Positions 48,901-57,883 of a DNA stretch of 64,000 nucleotides are shown piece after piece. Each line of letters opens with the position of its first letter. Position 1 is the stretch's first letter. This DNA comes from Oceanobacillus timonensis (GTDB lineage: Bacteria > Bacillota > Bacilli > Bacillales > Amphibacillaceae): positions 124,001-188,000 of the forward strand of contig NZ_LT800497.1 of the NCBI RefSeq assembly GCF_900166635.1, written 5' to 3'. A program made the position numbers and the translations under genes. The notes beneath the pieces were generated by a model. That model was not told the origin of the DNA. It saw nothing but the letters and a program-made list of their open reading frames with translations, and made no database searches.

Positions 48901-49031
48901 ATGAAAAAACAAGGGGAAGGTCATTATAGTATGTTGATGGTAGAATTTAGATCTTTAATAAGAATAATCATAAAACCCATCCATTTAATATATAAGGATA
49001 ATATTTGGATTAAAAAACAATGGAGGAGTTT

Positions 49032-49138
49032 ATGGATAGAAAACAATTAAATGCTATTATAAACTTTATTTTTTTCTGCTGATTCCTTTGATAGGATTTT
49101 CAATGAAATTTTATACGATAGCCTCTGTTGCCCATTAA
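49032..49138 (+). pseudogene. Small frameshifted membrane-peptide remnant
   Basis: GGAGGAG precedes an ATG that reads MDRKQLNAIINFIFFC and stops; a one-base shift in the T7 run (49069-49076) would continue as LLIPLIGFSMKFYTIASVAH-stop. The product of about 35 residues would be mostly hydrophobic. No family is recognised. It may be a decayed gene end or not a gene at all. Confidence 0.3.
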
Positions 49139-49187
49139 TACGGGACTATATACTCTTAATGAATTAACGAAGTCGTCTTATAATTAA

Positions 49188-50591
49188 GGCTCATCACCAA
49201 AATCTATGGTTGACGATTAAATAATATCCTGCATGTAAGCCCAATTACATTCAACTAAAATACGGTTCTCATATACATCCCGGTTACGTGTGAAAAAATG
49301 CCGGCGCTGTATCGCTTTTATCTTATTGTGACGTCCTTCCACCACAGCGTTCGTAAAGCGCATCCGGTGATAATTAATCACTTCTGTTTCCCAGTTTTTA
49401 ATCGTTTGGAGACAGGATTCAACTGCTTTATGCTGGATACGATGTCCTTGTCGATACCATTGTTCCAGCATTTGTTTCGCTTGTTGTGCGTTTAAACTCA
49501 AATCATACCAGTCAATAAAAGCTTCTTTCCATTCATAGATGGCTTTTAATTGGTTATCATAGTTTAAAAGGGTTTGAACCGTTGTCTGGTCTTCTTTGGA
49601 CAGAGCATCGTAGCGTGTTTCCAGCAGCTGATGATGACGTTTCAGTTGTTTCCTTGCCTGTGTAGAAAGTTTTTGCTGCACCTCTTTTCGCACGGCATGC
49701 ATTGCATCGGTCACATAACGATTGACATGAAATCGATCGGCAATCCGAATCGCTTGCGGGAAGGTTTCTTTGACAAATTTATGATACGTATAGCTTAAAT
49801 CCATCACTACAGCGACAGGGTTTAATAGATGCATATAGGAAGATGTTTGTTGAAACGCTTGTAAGTCTTCCTGTTTCCGCCCAGAAATGATATCCAGCAT
49901 GTTGCCGCCTTTTAAATCATGAATGCCTGTATTGTAGCTGTGTCCTTTCCGCACGGCAAAATCATCGATGCCAAGCACCAATTGATGACGCTGGACCGCA
50001 TCTTGAATGCAGGTCATTTGGGTATGCTTCCTTTCTGCTTGAAGTCCATTTTTAAAATACCTTTCCGCTGTGGAATAAGGGACGGATTGAGAAGCAGACA
50101 TGGATTGTACCGTTACGCCTTGTCCTTGTTTCATCAACTGATGCTGAAAAGCTTTTGTATATCGCTTTTTCGGCGGAACAAAGGCATATTGCCAAACGAA
50201 ATGGGCCTTACATTCCTGACATTCCATATTCACTGCTGGAATACAAAGCAGTGTTCGCCAGTTTGCCAATGGCAAATGGCGGACATGACGGTGGTATAAT
50301 ACACCATCCCGATGAACGTCATGGCTGCCGCAATAAGGACACGGTTGAACGTACTGTATCGGCTCAACAGATAGATAAACAACACCTGTTTTGTCATCAA
50401 ATAATATATTTTTTACGTTTATTTCTGGAAGTTGAATCAATTTATTGATATAGTGAAATTGCACCGGTAACACCTCGCTATTTTGGTTGTTGGTACTTTC
50501 ACTATAGCAGGGTTACGGGTGTTTTTTCATGTATTTGGATCTATTACCATATTTAACCTAATGTGTCACCCATAGATTTTGGTGTAGACCC
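49188..50591. mobile_element. Complete ISL3-family insertion sequence
   Basis: 1404 bp bounded by imperfect inverted repeats of about 28 bp: left GGCTCATCACCAAAATCTAT (49188 on), right end complementary to GGGTCTACACCAAAATCTAT (50591 back). Both sides carry the 8-bp direct repeat ATAATTAA (49180-49187 and 50592-50599), the target duplication size of ISL3. One transposase gene fills it. The intact duplication shows a clean insertion with no later rearrangement. Confidence 0.92.
49217..50473 (-). CDS. ISL3-family transposase
   Basis: A 418-residue transposase. The N-terminal zinc-binding part has CPYCGSHDVHRDG and CQECKAHF; the DDE-type domain has LGIDDFAVRKGHSYNT, VVMDLSYTYHKFVKETFP, IADRFHVNRYV and the C-terminal acidic residue in TNAVVEGRHNKIKAIQRR. 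Full length with no frameshift, so the element may still be active. Confidence 0.95.
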   Translation of the reverse strand: MLPVQFHYINKLIQLPEINVKNILFDDKTGVVYLSVEPIQYVQPCPYCGSHDVHRDGVLYHRHVRHLPLANWRTLLCIPAVNMECQECKAHFVWQYAFVPPKKRYTKAFQHQLMKQGQGVTVQSMSASQSVPYSTAERYFKNGLQAERKHTQMTCIQDAVQRHQLVLGIDDFAVRKGHSYNTGIHDLKGGNMLDIISGRKQEDLQAFQQTSSYMHLLNPVAVVMDLSYTYHKFVKETFPQAIRIADRFHVNRYVTDAMHAVRKEVQQKLSTQARKQLKRHHQLLETRYDALSKEDQTTVQTLLNYDNQLKAIYEWKEAFIDWYDLSLNAQQAKQMLEQWYRQGHRIQHKAVESCLQTIKNWETEVINYHRMRFTNAVVEGRHNKIKAIQRRHFFTRNRDVYENRILVECNWAYMQDII

Positions 50592-50667
50592 ATAATTAAA
50601 ATGGCATATTTTGTGAAGCATGGCCATATACTAGCCTTTCAAAAATACTTTTAAAGTGGGGAATCAG

Positions 50668-51282
50668 ATGAATTTAGCCAACCAAGCAACTGGTAATGTT
50701 TTAAAGATATTTTTAGTTATTGGAATGATATTAGGTGGTATTGTTGTACTGACAAACTTTTTTTACGCATATTTTTATGAAGTGTATCTATTAATCTTCT
50801 GGGTGGATCAGGCGGTGAGTATTTCCAATAGTGTTATTTGGTTTATAACTTGTATTATTTATTTAATTTGGATTTATAAGGTGCATACAGATTTGCGAAT
50901 ATTAAATCCGGATTATCCAATTACTCCATTAGGATCCATAGCAAGAATCATCATTCCCTTCTATAATCTATATGGTTTATGGAATATTTTCTCGACGATG
51001 TCCAGATACTTTAAAGAACATAACAAAACCTTTAACATAGGTAACAGATTAGAATTAATTATTCCTTTTTACTACATATTATTCCTCGGTACAGAAATTT
51101 TAAATCGAAGTATTGTAGCTAGTGAAGTTCCTAACATTCACATTTTTGTTATATCTTTTATTCTTGATTTAATTTTAATTGTTATATTTTTCTTAATGGT
51201 GAAGAATATCTTGAAGGCTTTGCCGATTATTCAATCGGAGCTTACAGAGGTAAATCAGAATAACCAGTCTATAAATTCCTGA
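50668..51282 (+). CDS. DUF4328-like membrane protein
   Basis: A 204-residue protein with five or six hydrophobic segments. The block IYLIWIYKVHTDLRILNPDYPITPLGSIARIIIPFYNLYGLWNIFSTMSRYF resembles DUF4328 proteins. Function unknown. ATG 50668 is used, with GTGGGG as ribosome binding site; an in-frame GTG at 50656 is that same site. It lies just right of the IS target duplication and its promoter region may have been cut by the insertion. Confidence 0.6.
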   Translation: MNLANQATGNVLKIFLVIGMILGGIVVLTNFFYAYFYEVYLLIFWVDQAVSISNSVIWFITCIIYLIWIYKVHTDLRILNPDYPITPLGSIARIIIPFYNLYGLWNIFSTMSRYFKEHNKTFNIGNRLELIIPFYYILFLGTEILNRSIVASEVPNIHIFVISFILDLILIVIFFLMVKNILKALPIIQSELTEVNQNNQSINS

Positions 51283-51356
51283 TTTTTTTCAACTAGCCAA
51301 AAGGAGCATACCACTATTACAAGCACATTCCCTTCCAAGCACCCGCAGCCTCCTAT

Positions 51357-51396
51357 AAAAACAGGACAAAGGAGCCCCGCTCCCTTGTCCTGTAAG
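51357..51396 (-). terminator. Terminator of the CofE-like gene (probably bidirectional)
   Basis: ACAGGACAAAGGAG and CTCCCTTGTCCTGT form a 14-bp stem with one wobble. On the minus strand it is followed by TTTTTATAGG. Confidence 0.75.
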
Positions 51397-51412
51397 TTGT
51401 TCCTACCAATAC

Positions 51413-52609
51413 TTATTTCGTATAATTATCAAAATACCCTTGAATAAAAACAATCGGCGTCCCTTTATCTCCACTGCCTGAAGTTAAATCAGACAGCGAC
51501 CCGATAAGGTCCGTCAGTCTCCGAGGAGTAGTTCCCTGAGCTTCCATTGCTCCAACCAAGTCATCCTGTTTCTCATTAATGTGTTTAGAGATAGCCTCTT
51601 TCAGTTCTTCCCCTTTTAAGTCAGCAAACTGGTTATCAGCCAAGTACTTTAATTTCATTTCATTTGGTGTTCCATCTAATCCAGTTGTGTAAGCAGGGGA
51701 AACAACCGGATCTGCCAGTTCCCATATCTTTCCGACGGGATCCTTGAATGCGCCATCCCCATAAATCATGACCTCAACCGTTTTACCTGTCTTTTCTTTC
51801 AGGATTTCTTGAATGGTATCAACGACAGGCTGGCAGTTATGCGGGAATAACTTTACACTATCCTCTGTTGCTTTATTTGAGCCCAGTAAGCCGTAAGCCT
51901 CGTTAAAGCCGCTTCCGTCAATGGATTCAGAAAGAATATTATCAAGACTATAAATTTTTTCGCCGCCATGTGCCTTTAAAATTCGCTTCGTTCTTTCCCG
52001 TGAATGAATATCACAGCAAAGTACGCTCTTTGTGTATTCCAAAATTGTCTTTGAATTATTTGAAAAGATGACTTCGCATTCTACACCATATTCTTCAACC
52101 AGGGATTTGTAATAATCGATATAATCTACGCCTGTGAAGGTATGTTTATTATAGCCAAAATGCGCTCGAAATTGCTTTTCGGTTAGAACATCTGTCCAAG
52201 GATTTATCCCTTTTTCATCCAATGTATCTAACTCCACTAAATGGTTGCCTACTTCATCGGAAGGATAGCTTAGCATTAACACAATTTTCTTGGCGCCTTT
52301 TGCGATTCCGCTGAGGCAAGTAGAAAATCGGTTACGGCTAAGGATTGGGAAAATTACCCCGATGGTATCCTCTCCAAATTTAGTTTGCACATCGTTAGCA
52401 ATATGGTCAATCGTAGCGTAGTTGCCTTGTGCACGTGCCACTACGGACTCCGTAACGGTGACAACATCTTTATTCTGAATAGTAAAGCCTTCAACCTCTG
52501 CTGCTTTTAATACACTATCCGCAACAATCTCTTCAATGTTATCTCCTGTATTGATGATGGGACAGCGCAGTCCTCTGGCGATAGTTCCTACAACTCTTTC
52601 CACAATCAT
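51413..52609 (-). CDS. Coenzyme F420-0:L-glutamate ligase-like (CofE-type) protein
   Basis: A 398-residue protein. The first part (about 1-110; VERVVGTIARGLRCPIINTGD, VTESVVARAQGNYA, VIFPILSRNRFS) resembles the glutamate-ligase fold of CofE, and Firmicutes homologues are commonly annotated so. No other F420 biosynthesis gene is in the window, and Bacillaceae are not generally known to make F420, so a different amide-forming reaction is likely. It is divergently transcribed from a LysR regulator, which probably controls it. Confidence 0.65.
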   Translation of the reverse strand: MIVERVVGTIARGLRCPIINTGDNIEEIVADSVLKAAEVEGFTIQNKDVVTVTESVVARAQGNYATIDHIANDVQTKFGEDTIGVIFPILSRNRFSTCLSGIAKGAKKIVLMLSYPSDEVGNHLVELDTLDEKGINPWTDVLTEKQFRAHFGYNKHTFTGVDYIDYYKSLVEEYGVECEVIFSNNSKTILEYTKSVLCCDIHSRERTKRILKAHGGEKIYSLDNILSESIDGSGFNEAYGLLGSNKATEDSVKLFPHNCQPVVDTIQEILKEKTGKTVEVMIYGDGAFKDPVGKIWELADPVVSPAYTTGLDGTPNEMKLKYLADNQFADLKGEELKEAISKHINEKQDDLVGAMEAQGTTPRRLTDLIGSLSDLTSGSGDKGTPIVFIQGYFDNYTK

Positions 52610-52772
52610 TCGCTCCTTCTTTGTAATCTTGCTATATTCTATAAAGTATTCACTTGTTAAAAAGTATCTTACTAATACACTAACAATCTAAACAGTCTCC
52701 TCTTGTAATATACGGCTTTTCATGATATAAGTAAAGTCAATATATCTAATATGGGGTATAAGGGTGGGTTAT

Positions 52773-53666
52773 ATGACAGGAAAATTGGATTTATATTTTC
52801 TTTTTTATACGGTTGGTAAAAATAAAAGCTTTTCTAAAGCGGCAAAAGAGCTGTATATGTCCCAGCCAGCAATAAGTCAATCCATGGGACAATTAGAGAA
52901 AGAGTTAGATACAAGGCTGTTTAATCGGCTGTCTAAAGGTGTAACGCTAACGGATGAAGGAAATTTATTGTTTGAATATGTCAGTTCAGCACTTCAATTT
53001 ATACAAGCTGGGGAAGAAAAGCTTTTAGAATTTAAAAATTTATTCATTGGTGAGTTTAAAATAGGGGTCAGCGATACCATTTCGCGATTTTTTTTGCTTC
53101 CCTATTTAGAAACATTTCATAATCGGTATCCAAATCTTAAATTCAAAATAGTCAATGGGACAACGTGGGAAATCATAGCTGCCTTAAAAGCAGGGGAAGT
53201 GAATATCGCTATCTGTAATCTCCCCATTGATGACAAGTCATTAGAAGTAAAGCCTTTATTAGAAATTCAGGATACCTTTGTATATGGTGAAAAATACCGA
53301 GAAGTATTATCTAAGCCAATAAAACCAGAAGAATTGGTTGATTTTCCGCTTATTTTATTGGACAATTCCAATTCCCGGAGATATGTTGAAGAATTTTTTC
53401 TTGCAAAAGGAATTAAAATTCAGCCGGAATTTGAGTTAGGTTCCCATGAATTGCTGTTAGAATTTGCTAAGATTAATCTTGGCGTTGCCTGTGTTACAAA
53501 AGAATTCTCTGAACAGTTTTTGAGAGAAGGCCAGCTTGATGAAGTGATTTTAACGGAACCGATACCGAAAAGAAGTATAGGCATATGTTATTTGAAAAAT
53601 GTTCCTTTAAATCGAGCTGCGGAAAGGTTTGTGGATATTATGGAAGAAAATAAGAAGAATTTCTAA
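52773..53666 (+). CDS. LysR-family transcriptional regulator
   Basis: A 297-residue regulator. The N-terminal helix-turn-helix reads YFLFYTVGKNKSFSKAAKELYMSQPAISQSMGQLEKELDTRLFNR; the substrate-binding domain (about 90-290) starts GEFKIGVSDTISRFFLLPYLETF. ATG 52773 is used; a GTG three codons before overlaps the ribosome binding site. It diverges from the CofE-like gene with a 163-bp gap, the classic LysR arrangement with a shared operator region. Confidence 0.88.
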   Translation: MTGKLDLYFLFYTVGKNKSFSKAAKELYMSQPAISQSMGQLEKELDTRLFNRLSKGVTLTDEGNLLFEYVSSALQFIQAGEEKLLEFKNLFIGEFKIGVSDTISRFFLLPYLETFHNRYPNLKFKIVNGTTWEIIAALKAGEVNIAICNLPIDDKSLEVKPLLEIQDTFVYGEKYREVLSKPIKPEELVDFPLILLDNSNSRRYVEEFFLAKGIKIQPEFELGSHELLLEFAKINLGVACVTKEFSEQFLREGQLDEVILTEPIPKRSIGICYLKNVPLNRAAERFVDIMEENKKNF

Positions 53667-53836
53667 TAGCAGTAAGTTTGCTATTCGTTTTGTTAAAATC
53701 AGAAGATGTATGTAGAAAAAATAATCTGATTCATCTTGAAAACACCTTAAAAACCACGGACTGAAAGCTGATGCAAGAATCGTCATTTAGATAAAACACA
53801 GAGGGGCTTGCCGTTGAAAGAAGAAGCAAGGCTTGT

Positions 53837-53865
53837 TTGCTCTTGTTATAAAAACTTGATAAAAT
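53837..53865 (+). promoter_or_regulatory. Promoter of the rlmA-like gene
   Basis: TTGCTC, a 17-bp spacer, TAAAAT. Transcription from about 53872 would include the leader peptide and attenuator described next. Confidence 0.55.
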
Positions 53866-53911
53866 TATTAATGGCTTGATTGCCAGTTTTTATTCAGAGG
53901 AGAGCCTTTCC

Positions 53912-53941
53912 ATGATTATTCAATTCATTCGTTATCGATAG
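53912..53941 (+). CDS. Leader peptide MIIQFIRYR of the rlmA-like gene
   Basis: Nine codons and a stop, preceded by a strong site AGAGGAGAG seven bases before the ATG. The end Arg-Tyr-Arg fits the +X(+) motif (Arg/Lys-x-Arg/Lys) at which macrolide-bound ribosomes stall, as in the ErmD leader (MRLR). The stop lies one base before the first arm of a terminator hairpin. A ribosome halted at Tyr8 would cover that arm and let transcription go on. The peptide and its stalling are inferred from sequence. Confidence 0.6.
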   Translation: MIIQFIRYR

Positions 53942-53942
53942 T

Positions 53943-54014
53943 AAAAGGTATAGACTGCATGCAAACCCAGTTTTTTTTAAAATAAAACGAGGGTTTATTT
54001 GTCTATGCCTTTTT
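53943..54014 (+). terminator. Attenuator hairpin before the rlmA-like gene
   Basis: AAAAGGTATAGAC (53943-53955) pairs with GTCTATGCCTTTT (54001-54013) over 13 bases with one wobble; AAACCC and GGGTTT extend the pairing inside. A T-run follows and the gene starts 38 bases later. Confidence 0.7.
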
Positions 54015-54051
54015 CATTTATCTATAAAAACGAATGAATGAGGTGTCTGCT

Positions 54052-54945
54052 TTGTCTAAAATGACTAAAAAAGAAAAGAGCGCAACATATGTAAGCGAAT
54101 TGGAATCCATTTTCAAGTGTCCTATTTGTGAGGCGTCTATGAACGTATTTGAATTAAAAAGTTTCATTTGCTCTAACAATCATACGTTTGATTTCACCAA
54201 ACAAGGATATCTTAACTTAACGACACACCCAATGAAAACAAAGTACAGCAAAGATTTTTTTGAGGCGCGAAGGAAACTGATTGCAGAAGATAAATTTTTT
54301 GAACCGCTTATTCAAGCAATTGCCGAAATGATAAGAAGGCAAGCTGATATAAAAAAAGAATCATTATGGATACTTGATACAGGATGCGGGGAAGGTTCCC
54401 ATCTATCTAACGTATGCGATAAAGTGCGTTCGGACTTTGGAAAAGCTGTAACTGGAGTAGGAATTGATATTGCCAAAGAAGGTGTATTGGCAGCTGCCAA
54501 GAACTATACTCATAACATTTGGGCTGTAGCAGATCTTGCTAATACGCCGTTTAAGGATAAACGGTTCGATGTTATTCTTAATATCTTATCCCCTTCCAAT
54601 TATGCAGAATTTAATCGATTATTGAGAGCGGATGGTTTAGTGATGAAAGTTGTTCCCCGAAGCGGCTATCTAAAAGAAATAAGAGAGGATTTATTTGATA
54701 AAACTGTAAAGCAAGATTACTCCAATACAGAGGCGGTTGACCGTTTTAACGAAAACTTTCGCATCTTGGATAGTTTCAGGGTGCATTATACTAGGAAACT
54801 GAATCAGCCATCCATTCAATTGTTCATGCAAATGACTCCTTTAACGTGGTCAGCCAAGAAGGAACGAATACAATCATTTTTAGAAAAAGATTCAGCTGAC
54901 ATAACCGTGGATTTAGAAATATTAATTGGCAGGAAAACCAATTAA
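54052..54945 (+). CDS. 23S rRNA (guanine-N1)-methyltransferase, RlmA type
   Basis: A 297-residue SAM-dependent methyltransferase. The zinc site is CPICEASMNVFELKSFICSNNHTF (Cys-x2-Cys and Cys/His pair); the SAM motif is ILDTGCGEGSHL; NILSPSNYAEFNRLLR is the typical catalytic region. RlmA(I/II) methylate G745 or G748 in the exit tunnel, and TlrB of this family gives tylosin resistance. TTG 54052 is chosen, six bases after GAGGTG; the ATG at 54034 lies before that site. The leader attenuator suggests antibiotic induction. It lies in accessory DNA after rlmH. Confidence 0.85.
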   Translation: MSKMTKKEKSATYVSELESIFKCPICEASMNVFELKSFICSNNHTFDFTKQGYLNLTTHPMKTKYSKDFFEARRKLIAEDKFFEPLIQAIAEMIRRQADIKKESLWILDTGCGEGSHLSNVCDKVRSDFGKAVTGVGIDIAKEGVLAAAKNYTHNIWAVADLANTPFKDKRFDVILNILSPSNYAEFNRLLRADGLVMKVVPRSGYLKEIREDLFDKTVKQDYSNTEAVDRFNENFRILDSFRVHYTRKLNQPSIQLFMQMTPLTWSAKKERIQSFLEKDSADITVDLEILIGRKTN

Positions 54946-54977
54946 ATCATACGATATATTGGCTACGTCAGCTAAAT

Positions 54978-55010
54978 AGACGAGGGATTTTTGGTCTCTC
55001 GTCTCATTTT
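54978..55010 (+). terminator. Terminator after the rlmA-like gene
   Basis: AGACGAGGGA and TCTCTCGTCT form a stem with one mismatch, then CATTTTTATATTTTT. Confidence 0.7.
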
Positions 55011-55292
55011 TATATTTTTAGTCTGAGCATTTCTAATTTCCGTACAAAAAGGAAAACCTAAGCCAGGTAACAAATCCGATATACATCGCAAAATAAGTTA
55101 TTTGAAATGACGAAACGCTACTTGAATCAAAAGTGTTATAGTAGATATAGATGCTTCCCAGAAAAAATAGTAAATAGAACCTTACATATGTGTTTAAGCC
55201 CGCTTATGGCAGAGGACTTTTTAAACGTAAAGGAAGCAGGCTTACACGAAGGCAGCGTTTATTCGATGATTAGATGGAAGAGGTGATGAACA
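55011..55292. other. Intergenic region before the second lacI-type gene
   Basis: About 280 bp without a gene. No copy of the GTATATCGATATAC operator is seen here, so autoregulation by that site is not supported. Confidence 0.35.
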
Positions 55293-56312
55293 TTGAAAAA
55301 ACCTAAAAAGAATGTGCGTGTTACATTACAAGAGGTTGCAGATCATGCTGGCGTATCGACGACGACCGCTTCTTTAGTCGTTAGAAATAACCCAAGAATA
55401 TCAGAAGCTACGCGAAATAAAGTATTAGCATCTATGGAAGAACTGGGGTACGTTTATGACAGAGTAGCTGCCAATATGCGATCGCAGAATTCCAATATCA
55501 TTGGGGTCATCGTTACGGATATCGCAAATAAATTTATTTCAGAATTTTTGATAGGTGTACAAAATACGCTGGAAGGCTTCGGTTATACGGTATTGCTTGG
55601 TACAACTTTTGATTCGGTTGAAAAACAACAAAAATTAATATCCACGATGGTAGAGCACAGAGTAGATGGGCTGATTCTTAATCCTGCCTCGAGAAGTATT
55701 GGTAAAACAGCAAAACAGTTAAATAATTTGAAAATTCCTTTGGTGCTTGCTAATCGGGAACTACCCAATGTGCATGCAGATTATGTAGGGATTGATTATC
55801 CAGAAGGAACGTATAAAGCAATAAGTCATTTAATCAGCAAAGGACATAAAAAAATAGCTTTTTTAGGCGGGGTGAAAAATTCTTCCACATGGACAGAAAG
55901 AATGGAAGGTTACCGGATGGCGCATGAAAACGCTAACCTGACGATTGATGAATCACTTGTCATTGACAGTGAACCAACCGATAAAGGTGGCGAAGAAGCA
56001 GCTTTAAAGATGCTGGATTTACCGGAGGTTCCTACTGCTATTTTTTGTTTTAGTGATTTAATTGCTTTTGGCGTGATGAAGGTGTTAACTCAAAAAGGGA
56101 TCGTGATTGGACGGGACATCGATATTGTAGGATTTGATAATATTCCCGAAGCAGAAATATATCATCCCCCATTAACGACGGTTTCTTCCCATCCTAAATC
56201 TATTGGTAATCAAGCGGCCAGACTTCTACATAGTAAAATAAAGCGTGAGATTGAGGAAATGCAGCGCATTATACTTAAGCCACAGCTCGTTATCAGAGAA
56301 ACATCGAAATAA
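55293..56312 (+). CDS. LacI-family regulator of the MFS/shikimate dehydrogenase cluster
   Basis: A 339-residue repressor. The helix-turn-helix is VTLQEVADHAGVSTTTASLVVRNNPRISEATRNKV, the hinge YDRVAANMRSQNSN, and the sensor domain spans about 70-335. The start is TTG after AGAGGTGATG. It precedes two MFS transporter genes and a shikimate/quinate dehydrogenase gene, whose upstream region has two identical palindromes. The inducer is therefore probably a cyclohexane carboxylate such as shikimate or quinate; this is inference from context. Confidence 0.87.
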   Translation: MKKPKKNVRVTLQEVADHAGVSTTTASLVVRNNPRISEATRNKVLASMEELGYVYDRVAANMRSQNSNIIGVIVTDIANKFISEFLIGVQNTLEGFGYTVLLGTTFDSVEKQQKLISTMVEHRVDGLILNPASRSIGKTAKQLNNLKIPLVLANRELPNVHADYVGIDYPEGTYKAISHLISKGHKKIAFLGGVKNSSTWTERMEGYRMAHENANLTIDESLVIDSEPTDKGGEEAALKMLDLPEVPTAIFCFSDLIAFGVMKVLTQKGIVIGRDIDIVGFDNIPEAEIYHPPLTTVSSHPKSIGNQAARLLHSKIKREIEEMQRIILKPQLVIRETSK

Positions 56313-56321
56313 TCAATAGAT

Positions 56322-56368
56322 AAAGAGAGGACTTTCCTGTTTGTAAAGGAAGGTTCTCTCTTCATTTT
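56322..56368 (+). terminator. Terminator after the second lacI-type gene
   Basis: AGAGAGGACTTTCCT and AGGAAGGTTCTCTCT form a long stem, followed by TCATTTTG. Confidence 0.78.
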
Positions 56369-56463
56369 GTGAAGAGGAAAATAGATAGTATTTGAGAAGA
56401 AGCAAGTGAAATACGTCACAATGTTGACACAAAAAAATCGCAGGAGTATAGTTGATTTCGTTA

Positions 56464-56484
56464 TTTTAGTATATCGATATACCA
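56464..56484. promoter_or_regulatory. LacI-type operator, copy 1
   Basis: A 21-bp sequence with the perfect palindrome GTATATCGATATAC (56469-56482). The identical 21 bp recur 67 bp downstream. The central CG in a symmetric A/T-rich frame is usual for LacI-family sites. Confidence 0.72.
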
Positions 56485-56530
56485 GAAAACACCTAAAGTT
56501 GTTCTTGTATTAACTTTATTTTATTTTGTC

Positions 56531-56551
56531 TTTTAGTATATCGATATACCA
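56531..56551. promoter_or_regulatory. LacI-type operator, copy 2
   Basis: The same 21 bp as at 56464, palindrome at 56536-56549. The centres are 67 bp apart, six to seven helical turns, which would allow looping by a tetramer or by two dimers. It lies 85 bp before the first MFS start. Confidence 0.72.
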
Positions 56552-56635
56552 ATAAGTTTGGAAATGCTAGTACCAGCTATATAGGAGGGTGAGAGGAACT
56601 TTCTATAAGAGAGCATGTTGCAAAGGAGAAGCGTC

Positions 56636-57871
56636 ATGAAACATCCATACTTAAATATGGGAGTGGGGATTTATCTAAGTTATTTGCTTTTGGGAATGGT
56701 CAATATCGTATTGGCATCAAATATGAGTTTTTTATCAGAACGTTTGGGTGTTTTCCGAACAGATATCAGCTTGCTGATCTCTATTGTCGGGATTGGTCAC
56801 TTACTTAGTATCAATATTGCGGGTAAGTTATCGGATCGCTACGGAAGAAAGCCATTACTCATATCGGCTGCCATACTTTATACTGTATTCCTTATAGGGG
56901 TGCCAACAACCACGCATTTCGCATTGGCTATGTTTTTCGCTTTGTTTGCAGGTATAAGTAACTCATTACTCGACGCTGCTTCCTATCCAGCGCTTAATGA
57001 AGGATTTAAAGAGGCAGCGGGCACAGCAACGGTTTTGATCAAAGCATTTATGTCTATAGGGGCTGCACTTCTTCCCGTATTTATCGCATTTTTGATATCC
57101 CAAGACATGTTTTATGGTTATGCATTCTTCCTGCCGGCGATAGTGTTTATTGGCCTGGGAGTTTACTTCATTCCTGTTCGATTTCCGGCTGTTAATGGGG
57201 AGAAGCGTAACGAAGAAATAGATAGGGAGAACGTCGAAAAGCCAGGTTCCAATCCACATAGCTGGAAGGAAGGCACAGCTATCGTATTGATTGGATTTTT
57301 TTCCGTTTCCATGACCATTGTCATTCAGACTTGGTTGCCGACGTTTGGCCAAGAAATGATTCAGCTGAATGAAAATGATGCAGTAAGATTGCTCAGCTTT
57401 TACAGTGTAGGCGGGCTTATTTCCGTTTTATTGCTTGCCTGGTTACTGAAAAGAATCATCAAACCGATCACGGCAATGATGTTCGCACCGAGTGTTGCTG
57501 CCATCTTTGTTTTTGCGTTGCTATTTGCTCATGACTCTTCACTCGTACCGTTCATTGCGTTCTTTCTGGGATTATCGACATCTGGGATTTATCAGCTGGC
57601 AATGACGGTGATGATTCAAATGTTTCCAAATAACAAGGGAGTCAGCGTTTCCTATGTTAGTGCTGCGGCGAGTGTAGCCTTTATGGTTATCCCTTATATC
57701 ACGGGAGTGCTGACCAAGCATATCGGGATATCCTCGGTATTCTATCTAGAATTAGTCATAACCATTGTGAGTACAGCTTTAGCACTCTATCTATCCAGAA
57801 AGATCAAGCTGTTCTCGAAAAATAACCAAAGAGATATGAATGATAAATTGAAATCTCTGCAAAGATTTTAG
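56636..57871 (+). CDS. MFS transporter (first of a tandem pair)
   Basis: A 411-residue transporter with about 12 membrane helices and a central hydrophilic loop (near 190-210, RNEEIDRENVEK). The loop 2-3 motif is GKLSDRYGRKPLL, the standard MFS signature. ATG 56636 follows AAAGGAGA; a start seven codons earlier has no site. It shares pattern and start (LNMGVGIYLSYLLLGMVNIV) with the next gene and must be a duplicate of it. It sits behind twin LacI operators. Shikimate, quinate or a related acid is the probable substrate, by context only. Confidence 0.88.
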   Translation: MKHPYLNMGVGIYLSYLLLGMVNIVLASNMSFLSERLGVFRTDISLLISIVGIGHLLSINIAGKLSDRYGRKPLLISAAILYTVFLIGVPTTTHFALAMFFALFAGISNSLLDAASYPALNEGFKEAAGTATVLIKAFMSIGAALLPVFIAFLISQDMFYGYAFFLPAIVFIGLGVYFIPVRFPAVNGEKRNEEIDRENVEKPGSNPHSWKEGTAIVLIGFFSVSMTIVIQTWLPTFGQEMIQLNENDAVRLLSFYSVGGLISVLLLAWLLKRIIKPITAMMFAPSVAAIFVFALLFAHDSSLVPFIAFFLGLSTSGIYQLAMTVMIQMFPNNKGVSVSYVSAAASVAFMVIPYITGVLTKHIGISSVFYLELVITIVSTALALYLSRKIKLFSKNNQRDMNDKLKSLQRF

Positions 57872-57883
57872 AGGTGAGAAGAA

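Noticed and set aside
49298..50448. Plus-strand frames inside the ISL3 element
   Set aside because: Antisense shadows of the transposase.
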